Shown here in pieces: positions 18,692-25,311 of a DNA stretch of 25,311 bases. Under the pieces are notes generated by a model, which did not search any database, was not told the DNA's origin, and saw nothing but the letters and a program-made list of their open reading frames with translations. The stretch comes from Mycoplasmoidaceae bacterium (GTDB taxonomy: Bacteria; Bacillota_I; Bacilli_A; Mycoplasmatales; Mycoplasmoidaceae). Within the stretch, counting starts at the first letter, position 1. Every line of letters starts with the position of its first letter. The stretch lies in NCBI GenBank assembly GCA_024427105.1, contig JAKSVR010000009.1, positions 1 through 25,311 of the forward strand. Reading direction: 5' to 3'. A program made the position numbers and the translations under genes.

Positions 18692-20317
18692 ATGCTATCT
18701 GATGAAATAATTGAAGAATTAAAAAGTGAAGCATTAAAGGAATTTGAATTGCTTTCTAAAGTTTATCGTCCAAGTTTCCAAACCCGAAAGATTGCTGACT
18801 ATTTAAAGCAACGGGTTAAAGAACTTAGACCTGGTGTTGAAGTTTATGAAGACCAATATCGTGCAAATTTAATTGATGATATTTATGATCCAACTGCTTC
18901 AAGTGGTAACGTATGATTTGATTTACCAGCAACCCCAGGTTGTGAAAAGAATGAACCAATCATTTTACAAGCACATATGGATATGGTTTGTTCTTATGCT
19001 GATGAACAAGCTGAAAAAGAAATGAAAGAAATTGGTGTTCAATTACAATATCATGACAATGGAACATTGACATCTGTAAATAACCGTACATCATTAGGTG
19101 CTGACTGTGGTATTGGTTTAGGTGTAATGCTTGCTATCTTTAAATCTGACAAAATCCGTCATGGTTTAATCCGTTTCTTAGTAACAACTGATGAAGAAGT
19201 TGGTATGTGTGGTGCATCATACTTAGGTTTAACTAAGACTGGTGAAAAAGGTGATCCAGTTCGTGGCTTTAAATATTTAGTTAACCTTGATGACCCATAT
19301 GATGGAGAAATCATTGTTTCAACTGCTGGTGCTGTTGTTTCTTTATATACACTACCATTAGCTGGTAATAACAAACCAATGGAAGCAGGAAGTAATGTTT
19401 ACACATTAGAAATTACTGGATTATTAGGTGGACACGATGGTGTTGAAATTCACCACCATGCATCTGCAGGACGTGTTGCAGCTAAAATTTTAACTGACAT
19501 TTGTAACCCTGAAGACTTTAGATTAGTTGAATTCACAAACCCTGGTTGTGATTTCCACAACACAATTCACACTCATGCTCGTGTTATCTTTACATCAAAA
19601 CAAAGCATTGGTCAAATTAAGGGTGTAATTGATAATCACCTAACTATGTTAAAAGGTGAATATCCACTTGAAACAGGCGCAAAGATTACAATTCAACCAA
19701 CACAACTTCCAGCAAATGCTGAGATTAGACCATTACCTCACGATTTAAGTACTAAGCTTCTTAAGCTAATTACATCATTACCTTATGGACCAACAAGTTG
19801 AAAAAACAAAGCAACTGGTTGAGTTGAAACTAGTGGTAACATTGGACCAATCAACTTGTTATTTAAGAAAACTGAAGAAAATGGTAAAACAATTTGAGAC
19901 ACAAATTGATTAGATATGCGAGCTCATACTCGTAGTTGCAACAACGATCACTTAGTTAAGACTGTTGAACAAAACAAGAAACTTGCAAAAGATATCTTTG
20001 GTAGTGATGATTTAGACTACTATCAATTAAAGAATATCCTTTATGGATGACCTGGTGATGAAGATACAACATTAATTGATGTTGTTAAAGCTGGTTATGA
20101 ATCTAAAGGTGTTAAATGATCATGCAAGAACGTTCATGGTGGATTTGAAGTTTCATGATTTAAACACTTCAATGATGAATTAGTAATGGTAATTATTGGT
20201 CCAGAAATTCATGACATTCACCAATGTCAAGAAACTCTATATACTGGAACACTAAATGGTTTCATTACTGTAGTTATCTCTTGTATTGACAAGATGAATT
20301 CATTAATTAAGAAATAA
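18692..20317 (+). CDS. pepD: Aminoacyl-histidine dipeptidase (PepD, M20 family)
   Basis: This cytoplasmic zinc dipeptidase (541 aa) releases amino acids from imported peptides, a main nutrient route in mycoplasmas. Metal ligand His95 is in LQAHMDMV, the bridging Asp138 in TSLGADCGIGLG, and the catalytic and metal glutamates in TTDEEVGMCGA (Glu168, Glu169). The last His ligand lies in the C-terminal IGPEIHDIH. In most relatives the bridging motif reads GADN; here it is GADC. The lid domain lies between about residues 200 and 390. Many Trp codons are TGA (for example 18914, 19799). The start at 18692 is supported by GAGGTAA. Its TAA is followed after one base by the ATG of the repeat protein. 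Confidence 0.95.
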
Positions 20318-20318
20318 T

Positions 20319-20639
20319 ATGAAAAACAAAACAACCGTTAAATCGGGAAATATGTATTTTGGATCTGATGGTAAAACAACTATCAAATCCGGTAATATGT
20401 TATTCCACTCAGATGGTTCAACTACTGTTAAAAGTGGTAACATGTATTTTAATTCAGATGGTTCAACTGTTGTTAAATCCGGAAATATGTATTTTGGATC
20501 TGATGGTAATACTACCGTTAAGAGCGGTAATATGTTCTTTGGTTCAGGTGGTTCATCCACTGTTAAAAGTGGTGACATATTCTTTGGCTCCGATTCTAAA
20601 ACTTCATCTATCCTTGATGATGACGATGATGAAGAATAA
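20319..20639 (+). CDS. Tandem-repeat protein with acidic tail, unknown function
   Basis: This 106-aa protein is made almost entirely of six 15-residue repeats (residues 4-93) with the pattern TTVKSGNMYFGSDG plus one variable residue, then a short link and the tail DDDDDEE. There is no signal peptide or membrane segment, so it is cytoplasmic. The regular spacing of V, M/F and G residues suggests a small beta-solenoid; the GSDG turns are acidic and could bind cations. Similar GNTxFxSDG repeats occur in short uncharacterised bacterial proteins as far as I recall, with no known role. It begins one base after the pepD stop (TAATATG) and has no SD, so it should be made in step with PepD. It might assist or regulate PepD, but that is a guess from position. 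A strong terminator follows. Confidence 0.85.
   Translation: MKNKTTVKSGNMYFGSDGKTTIKSGNMLFHSDGSTTVKSGNMYFNSDGSTVVKSGNMYFGSDGNTTVKSGNMFFGSGGSSTVKSGDIFFGSDSKTSSILDDDDDEE
20328..20597 (+). repeat. Six tandem 45-bp coding repeats
   Basis: Six in-frame 45-bp units encode the 15-residue repeats. The units differ at many third positions (for example AAATCCGG, AAAAGTGG, AAGAGCGG for Lys-Ser-Gly) while the protein pattern is kept. This means old, selected repeats, not a recent slippage product. Units 1 and 4 encode the same KSGNMYFGSDG segment. Confidence 0.9.
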
Positions 20640-20661
20640 ACAGGCATTGCCTGTTTTTTTT
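20638..20661. terminator. Terminator after the repeat protein
   Basis: Stem AAACAGGC / GCCTGTTT (8 bp) with loop ATT, followed by a T run to 20661. It begins in the stop codon of the repeat protein. The convergent YgjP-like gene stops at 20660, inside the T run. Confidence 0.88.
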
Positions 20662-21370
20662 ATCACATACGATTATTAAAGATTAAATCATATGCTTCTT
20701 TTTGCAACTGTTTATAGTTTGGACAATAGCTTTCAACAAGTTTTCAAAATTCTTTTTTATGGTTCATATGAGTAAAGTGTGCTATTTCATGGTAGATAAC
20801 ATAGTCAATATAGTTTTTTGAATATTGGATTAGTTTTGCTGAGTAGTTAATCTTCTTATGAGCATCACACATTCCTAAATAGTATGTAGCTCATCTTACA
20901 CAACCAAATGTTCCTTTTAGCCCAAGTTGATTCATTAATTCATTAGTTCGTGGTTGTAAATAATTTGTGCTCAATTGTTTATAAAAATATTTAGCAGCAT
21001 CTTTGTAATCACGTTTATGACGAATATAAACATCAATGTGATCATTGGCATATTCAACATTAAATTTATTTCCAATAAATACTTTAACTGGAACTTTTTG
21101 CCCAAAGATTAATCATGGTTCAGGATTATCAACATTCTTATACCAATTTAAAATTCTTTCGTAGTTATTCTTCACATATTGTTCAATAAGGTGTTTTGGA
21201 ACTGATTTGTTGCAGGTTACAACATAATATTTTTCTTCTTCACAATATTCAAGAAAAAAGTGAGCCTCATTTTTTCTAACAATTTTATATAAAATCAAAC
21301 CATCCTTACATAGAAACGATGAAAAGCTAATGTTTTGGTTTATGTAGTCTGTATATTTAAATTTACTCAT
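20660..21370 (-). CDS. YgjP-like (DUF45) metallopeptidase-domain protein
   Basis: This 236-aa protein has the zinc-peptidase motif HEIAH at 194-198, within VIYHEIAHFTHMNHKKEFWKL and followed by CPNY. That arrangement (HExxH, then NH..xFW near the C-terminus) is typical of the YgjP/DUF45 family. The family has a predicted metal-dependent hydrolase activity whose substrate is not settled. There is no signal peptide, so it acts in the cytoplasm. TGA codons near 21110 and at the very end (Trp just before the TAA) are read through. The start at 21370 has no SD. It follows the second membrane-protein unit by 76 bases, in which two copies of a 13-bp repeat lie, so it may have its own promoter. Confidence 0.85.
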
Positions 21371-21397
21371 GCTAAGTTAATTAAATATCAAAAATTA

Positions 21398-21435
21398 ATT
21401 AACTTTGTTAGCTATTTTTTATATTAACTTTGTTA
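21398..21435. repeat. 13-bp direct repeat upstream of the YgjP-like gene
   Basis: ATTAACTTTGTTA occurs at 21398-21410 and again at 21423-21435, 25 bases apart from start to start. An inverted half (GTTAATTAA) lies at 21376-21384. The set is just upstream of the YgjP-like start on the minus strand and could be a regulator site. I see no clear promoter box between the repeats and the gene. Confidence 0.45.
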
Positions 21436-21446
21436 ATAAAGAGTGA

Positions 21447-22334
21447 TTATAAAGAGTTATGTTTAGATTGTCATTGCTGACTAAAATAACCTCATGGTTG
21501 TTTTATTTTGGTTACATTGTAATCGTATCAACGCCATCAACAACCACTAAATTTATCACCATACGCTAAATAGTTTATCTTGGTTGCATCGATTGCGACA
21601 ATCGTTCCAAATATAATCGAATGCAGAAAGACAAAATAAATTGTCATGCTTAATGCTGGTGCCAAACCAATTTTAGCAAAGATTTTATAGTTCCCGTTTA
21701 TAGAAAAATCATTAGGATGTAAACCAGAAACACTGTAAGTTGCTCCAGTTAGTGCAGAAGCTATTATTACGTATATATAAAATGTTCACAATACACCAAA
21801 AGTATAAATTGTCCCTTTTCATCCTAATTTTGGTGTATTAAGTATGACGCCCAACGCAATGAACATATTCATTGCATGATTAAAATAATATAAATCAGTT
21901 TTAGTTGGTTTGCCAATAAAGATATATCTTAGAGTGAATTCGGCAACTGAACTCATTGGTATGTCTATAAATAATACAAAAGCCGAAGCTATTAGTGCAA
22001 CCGGTGCCAATGTTCTTGCAACTTTTCGAGATGGATCAGCGATTAATGCCACTGGTAAGAAAAATGTTAAAAATGGACACAAATTTAATAATAATGCATT
22101 AGTGACAATGCTTGATTCGCTACTTGTTAGAATTCCTCCAGGCAAATCTAAATGCGAAAAGTGTTTGAAATAGGCAGCTCAACATATACCAATGGTGTAG
22201 CCTAAATAGAAAATACTGATTACTAATCAGAATCAATATATGTTAGTCACTTTTCTTATTCATTTATTTGCTGCAATTTCACCGCCCATAATTACTAGGG
22301 CTAATATTGCTAAACCAATTCCACCTAAATTCAT
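21447..22334 (-). CDS. Polytopic membrane protein of unknown function (copy 2)
   Basis: This 295-aa protein is a diverged copy of the one at 13939-14841. Shared segments in the same order are GEIAANKWIRKVTNIYWFWL, LLNLCPF, LIADPSRKVAR, LAPVALI, FVLFIDIP, DLYYFNH, GVILNTPKLGWKG and a C-terminal GCWWRWY. The hydrophobic pattern predicts about seven membrane helices, with a short Trp-rich tail. Ten or more TGA codons are Trp. The SD is AAGGG and lies 12 bases after the stop of the small anchored protein, as in copy 1. The conserved Asp, Pro, Ser, Arg and Lys of ADPSRK in a loop and the His-Asn pair in the later helix are candidates for a functional site. I cannot name the family with confidence. 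Confidence 0.8.
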
Positions 22335-22346
22335 TCTTAACCCTTT

Positions 22347-22820
22347 CTATTCCTTTGGTGAATATTGCAACTGAAGATTTAATATTGAATCAGATCAAAT
22401 GGTTTTATTGTCTTTTGTTCTTTTTAATTTAATGTAAAAATTAAAACTTGTACAATCATTTGGTTCAAGTGGCTTGCCATCTTTACGATATAAACCAACC
22501 GTTTGATGAAATTCTTTTTTGTTTTCTTCAAATTTTATTTCACCTTCAAGTTTTGGGTAACTATTAACATCTAGAAATTTAACCATTTCAATATCAATAT
22601 CTATATATTGATTTGATAAGTCTATTGGTTCATACAAATAAAAAGTATAGTCTAATGTTGTTTGACCTGCTTGTTCGATAGAACCTCATCTTGTTCCTTT
22701 ATAATTCATATGAAAACGAGGCCTAGCCGCGATGCATGCAGCAGGGATGACTACACATGAAATAGCTACAAGCGATAAACATGGGAATAATATATATTTT
22801 CAATGTTTAATCTTCTTCAT
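22347..22820 (-). CDS. Small N-terminally anchored extracytoplasmic protein (copy 2)
   Basis: This 157-aa protein corresponds to the one at 14844-15296. The N-terminus MKKIKHWKYILFPCLSLVA has the same K.ILxPCLS core, with one hydrophobic helix and then a polar domain. Cys14 is conserved between copies, again after a proline, so it is not a standard lipobox; Cys22 (AISC) could be one, so lipidation remains possible in this copy. The C-terminus KTIWSDSILNLQL matches WSDTLLKVYL of copy 1. The middle has long beta-like segments. It starts one base after the dUTPase stop (TAATATG) without an SD. Function is unknown; the fixed pairing with the membrane protein suggests that they work together. Confidence 0.72.
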
Positions 22821-22821
22821 A

Positions 22822-23316
22822 TTAGTAATTATTTTCTTGACGTTGGTGATTTACTTTGTTTTTAGCTTCATAAGCTTGGATGATATCATCAACACTAAAG
22901 CCTAGTCTTAAACCAAAACTTAGATATTTACTATATCAAGCTGTAGATTGGTTAGGACTATTAATTAAAGTTGCTTCATTAAATAATTCAATGAAAGCAT
23001 TAGTGATGTCACGTTTGTTTTTAAATGGTTTGTCTTCGATAACTTCAAAAATAGGATTAACTTTGTAGTAGATGCATAATGAAGTGATGAAGTGAATTCC
23101 ATCAACATATTCTTCAAGCACAATTTCTTTTGCTGAACTTGGTTTGTTTGACCAAAATTTAAAACTTCTAATTTCATTCGCTGTTTCAGCCAATTCAACA
23201 ATTAACGCAAGTTTTAATTCAGTGTGAATCTTATCATAGTTAACATCGTGTTGACTATGAATATGTTTGTCAAGAACAATTTGTTGTTCAAATATTTTGT
23301 TTAAATTTATTTTCAT
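22822..23316 (-). CDS. dut: Dimeric (type 2) dUTP diphosphatase
   Basis: This all-alpha dUTPase of the MazG-like superfamily (164 aa) hydrolyses dUTP to dUMP and diphosphate, keeping uracil out of DNA. The metal site is E41-x2-E44 (ELAETANEIRSFKFWS) and E69-x2-D72 (LEEYVDGIHF), both typical of the dimeric class. The C-terminal part (YSKYLSFGLRLGFSVDDIIQAYEAKN) also fits. One TGA near 22935 is Trp. The start at 23316 lies in the T tract of the rplT terminator, seven bases after the stem's T run begins, and has no SD. How it is expressed is therefore unclear: readthrough, or a leaderless start from a promoter inside rplT. It opens a group with the second membrane-protein unit. Confidence 0.92.
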
Positions 23317-23319
23317 AAA

Positions 23320-23343
23320 ACAAAAAATAGGTTAAACCTATTT
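23320..23343 (-). terminator. Terminator-like hairpin at the end of rplT
   Basis: On the minus strand AAATAGGT / ACCTATTT with a 3-base loop (23343-23325) is followed by a T-rich tail. The rplT stop codon (23340-23338) lies inside the first arm. The dUTPase ATG is nine bases after the stem. Confidence 0.75.
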
Positions 23344-23685
23344 CTTACATGCTGTTTCTACCAAAGCTTTGAATTCGTTTGGATTGTTAATTGCTAATTC
23401 AGAAAGCATCTTACGGTTAATTTCAATTTTGTTTTTCTTTAAACCGTTAATGAATTGTGAATAGTTGTAACCTTCAGCTTTAACTGCAGCTGAGATTCTA
23501 GCAATTCATAATTTTCTAAAATCACGTTTTTTAGCTCTTCGATCACGGAATGCATATGCAGCACTACGAATAACAGTTTGCTTTGCAATTCTGTAACTTG
23601 TATGTCTTGTTCCACGTGAACCACTTGCAGCTTTCTTTACAGATTTACGGTATGCTCGTGCACCAGTTCCACCTTTTACTCTCAT
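23338..23685 (-). CDS. rplT: 50S ribosomal protein L20
   Basis: L20 binds 23S rRNA early in large-subunit assembly and often represses its own operon. The protein is 115 aa and carries the family core [22 protein letters not shown] and the later [15 protein letters not shown]. The Trp in RKLW is encoded by TGA, at a position where Trp is nearly invariant; this is one of the clearest proofs of code 4 in the window. The start MRVKGGT at 23685 is preceded by AAGGAGATTTAGT. The SD overlaps the rpmI stop. It is the last gene of infC-rpmI-rplT. The N-terminal tail ([21 protein letters not shown]) is more diverged than the core. Confidence 0.98.
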
Positions 23686-23696
23686 ACTAAATCTCC

Positions 23697-23897
23697 TTAA
23701 TTATGTAATGTCTTACCTAAGTTCTTAGCGTAAGTTGCATTTAATGTTGTATCTTTTCTTAAATGTCGTTTTTGCTTAGTTGTTTTATTATGTGCTAAGT
23801 GTGAACGATAAGCATGTTTTCTTTTAATTTTACCAGATGCTGTTTTATGCAAACGTTTTGCAACAGCACGTTTTGTTTTGGCTTTAATCTTTCCCAT
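23697..23897 (-). CDS. rpmI: 50S ribosomal protein L35
   Basis: This small basic large-subunit protein (66 aa) has the family pattern: [23 protein letters not shown] at the start, [24 protein letters not shown] in the middle. The start at 23897 has a strong SD, AAGGAGAATAATT, which overlaps the infC stop. The gene order infC-rpmI-rplT is the usual bacterial one. Nothing unusual is seen. Confidence 0.98.
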   Translation of the reverse strand: MGKIKAKTKRAVAKRLHKTASGKIKRKHAYRSHLAHNKTTKQKRHLRKDTTLNATYAKNLGKTLHN

Positions 23898-23908
23898 AAT
23901 TATTCTCC

Positions 23909-24430
23909 TTATTTTTTAACAATAGTTGCTTCGTACATGATTGGGCTTAACTGTTTAAGCGGTGTAGCAACTTTGCCATTTTCTTCAATTAACTTTAGAA
24001 AATCATGATAAACCTTATCAATTAAATCTTGCTTTGTGGCAATTCGACCGAAGGTCATCACTTTAAACTTGATTTGGCATCCATCTTTTAATCATTGATT
24101 TGTTTGATTAGCTTTTCATTGCAAATCGCCAGCACCAATTTGTGGTCGTACTTTCACTTCTTTAGTTTTAACTACCACTTGGTTTTTCTTTGCTTCTTTT
24201 TGTTTAACATCTTGTTGGTATTTGAACTTACCATAGTCGATGATCTTACAAATTGATAGTTTACCAGTTTTGCTGCTTGGTACAAATAATACCAAGTCTA
24301 AGCCTTTATCTTGAGCTAATCTAACCGCAGCACGAGTATTCATTGCTCCGAGATTAACTCCATTTTCATCAACAACTAAAACATTAGGATCTCTAATCTT
24401 TTCGTTAGTTAAGTATTTGTCTTTTTCCAT
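23909..24430 (-). CDS. infC: Translation initiation factor IF-3
   Basis: IF-3 binds the 30S subunit, keeps it free of 50S and checks the start codon. The protein is 173 aa. The N-domain begins [18 protein letters not shown], and the C-domain shows [10 protein letters not shown], then Trp by TGA, and [12 protein letters not shown]. The assigned start is the ATG at 24430, though the SD AGGAG is about 14 bases upstream, longer than usual; no AUU, AUC or AUA codon, as many infC genes use, lies in frame at the normal distance. A hairpin followed by T residues lies 43-67 bases upstream, so expression may be controlled by premature termination. It leads the L35-L20 operon. Confidence 0.95.
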
Positions 24431-24600
24431 TCAGTTATTATTTTCTCCTGTTAATTGTTTATATAAAGAAAAGTACACAATGATTTTCATTGTGTACGCA
24501 AAACATTTAAATAGTCAATTTGACCTTTAAAAGCTTTTAGCCTATTACTATTCGCAATCAGGCGAGTTTACACAACTACTTCCTTTATATGTAATATATT
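24431..24600 (-). promoter_or_regulatory. infC operon leader, possible attenuator
   Basis: Between infC and the divergent lipoprotein, the minus strand shows a short TCGC/GCGA hairpin (near 24550-24566), an AAAAGCTTTT palindrome (near 24530-24541) and then a strong stem with T tail (24473-24497) before the infC SD. A candidate -10 (TATATT) is near 24595-24600. The arrangement resembles leaders through which L20 controls infC-rpmI-rplT in Firmicutes, but I cannot show the L20-binding fold by eye. Confidence 0.45.
24473..24497 (-). terminator. Terminator-like hairpin in the infC leader
   Basis: An 11-bp perfect stem GTACACAATGA / TCATTGTGTAC with a 3-base loop is followed on the minus strand by TTTTCTTTATAT. 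It lies between the probable promoter and the infC gene, so it would act as an attenuator unless refolded. Confidence 0.65.
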
Positions 24601-24676
24601 GTATATGAAAAACAATAAATTATTAAATATTTATATTTAATTATATTTTTATACATAAACTACTACGGGTTGCTTG

Positions 24677-24682
24677 TATAAT
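24677..24682 (+). promoter_or_regulatory. -10 box of the third lipoprotein gene
   Basis: TG-TATAAT at 24675-24682 lies 24 bases before the ATG at 24707, giving a leader of about 18 bases that contains GGAGG (24697-24701). It is the same -10 form as at 1214 and 15326. Confidence 0.55.
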
Positions 24683-24706
24683 TTCAAACATATCTTGGAG
24701 GATATT

Positions 24707-25234
24707 ATGAAAAGAACAAAAATATTAATTCCAACACTATCAGTAATGGCATCAATAGGGTTTGTTGCACCGTTTGCCACATCATGTGCTAGAGATAATG
24801 TGATATTAATTGATCAGTTTTTTAAAAACCCAGATGGTGATGCTGACACTATTATTTCTAAAACTCTTTCTTTAAAAGAACACAAAGTATATAGTTTTAA
24901 AGTTGAATTTAAAAATGCAATTGAAGGGCAATTTCCATCATCAGCTGTTTTAATTGGACCACAAAGAACTCATTTGGCTGGTTATGGTGGTATAATCGCT
25001 GTCTTTGATATGAAATTTAATGGTGAAGCATTAACTCGTGTTTATGATGAAGACCAATTTGCAGAAGGGACATATGGATTATGAACATCTGCTGGTAGTC
25101 CATATCGAATCGGTGCTTTTGGGCATACAATGTCAAACAGTGCATATTTCGAATTTAAAGCAATTTTCGAAAATAGCGATGAATTTGATGTTACAAATTT
25201 TGTACTAGCTTGTCAGCACGATCCACTTAGTTAA
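24707..25234 (+). CDS. Lipoprotein of unknown function (175 aa)
   Basis: This small surface lipoprotein starts MKRTKILIPTLSVMAS and has the lipidation cysteine at residue 27 (FATSCAR). The signal is clearly related to those of the pair at 1250-3897, with the same K-x-K...P...AP...SC layout. The ATG at 24707 is preferred over the one 33 bases upstream because of GGAGG six bases before it. One TGA (25082) is Trp, so the gene runs on to the TAA at 25232. The mature part (about 148 aa) has beta-like segments, among them HKVYSFKVEFKNAI and SAYFEFKAIFENS, and no known motif. It is divergent from infC and ends in a strong terminator. Function unknown. Confidence 0.83.
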
Positions 25235-25240
25235 TGAAAA

Positions 25241-25269
25241 AAAAGAGGCAAAAGCCTCTTTTCTTTTTT
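25241..25269. terminator. Terminator after the third lipoprotein
   Basis: Stem AAAAGAGGC / GCCTCTTTT (9 bp) with loop AAAA, followed by TTCTTTTTT-like tail. On the minus strand it also follows the tRNA gene and has A-run-derived T residues, so it may serve both. Confidence 0.88.
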
Positions 25270-25271
25270 AC

Positions 25272-25311
25272 TGGTGCACTCGAAGGGACTTGAACCCCCA
25301 CTCCGTAAAGA
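25272..25311 (-). tRNA. tRNA, 3' part, probably tRNA-Leu (cut by window edge)
   Basis: The minus strand ends in an encoded CCA (from 25272) preceded by discriminator A, the acceptor strand CGAGTGC and a T arm GGGGG-TTCAAGT-CCCTT. Before it is TCTTTACGGAGT, which looks like the second half of a long variable arm. A long variable arm with discriminator A fits Leu (or Tyr); Ser usually has G. The anticodon is outside the window. Confidence 0.8.

Noticed and set aside
20328..20597. Regular 45-bp repeats as a possible CRISPR array
   Set aside because: There are no unique spacers; the units are contiguous, in frame and encode one repeat protein.
23439..23624. Minus-strand reading frame of 61 codons in the rplT region
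   Set aside because: It is a shifted-frame shadow of rplT, whose true frame with one TGA matches L20 throughout.

Overview
The window comes from a wall-less bacterium of the class Mollicutes (a Mycoplasma-like genome). The DNA is roughly two thirds A+T. UGA must be read as tryptophan (genetic code 4): almost every gene has in-frame TGA codons at positions where its family has Trp, and a standard-code reading breaks most genes into pieces. Lipoprotein signal peptides are frequent and transporters of the cell-wall type are absent. The genus cannot be fixed from the sequence by eye.

Layout. 1-990 is the 5' two thirds of a 16S rRNA gene on the minus strand, with its boxA-like leader and promoter. 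Divergent to it, 1250-3897 holds two tandem lipoprotein genes with strong Shine-Dalgarno (SD) sites. A minus-strand operon (3926-10756) then encodes, in order of transcription, a lipid/diacylglycerol kinase, purine nucleoside phosphorylase (deoD), deoxyribose-phosphate aldolase (deoC), pyrimidine-nucleoside phosphorylase (deoA), a phosphohexomutase and phosphoglycerate mutase (gpmI). Together these salvage nucleosides and feed their sugars into glycolysis. Upstream, 10826-13903 is a second minus-strand operon: ruvX, trmR and two U32-family genes. It matches the Bacillus subtilis yrrK-yrrM-yrrN-yrrO cluster that makes 5-methoxyuridine at the tRNA wobble base.

From 13939 to 15296 lies a two-gene unit of a small membrane-anchored protein and a polytopic membrane protein. 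A diverged copy of the same unit is at 21447-22820. Plus-strand genes 15338-16523 encode a sirtuin and LuxS. They converge on ptsHI (16552-18460), the general PTS phosphotransfer proteins. A 231-bp divergent region separates ptsH from pepD (18692-20317). pepD is coupled to a small protein made of six 15-residue repeats with an acidic tail (20319-20639). The remaining minus-strand genes are a YgjP-like metallopeptidase, the second small/membrane protein pair, a dimeric dUTPase, and the ribosomal operon infC-rpmI-rplT with a hairpin-containing leader. A third lipoprotein (24707-25234) and the 3' part of a tRNA, probably Leu, close the window.

The items most worth a second look are: the duplicated small-protein/membrane-protein unit, the repeat protein coupled to pepD, the complete mo5U34 cassette in a reduced genome, HPr with Arg in place of the regulatory Ser46, the recurring TAATATG gene junctions, and several apparently leaderless or terminator-embedded starts.
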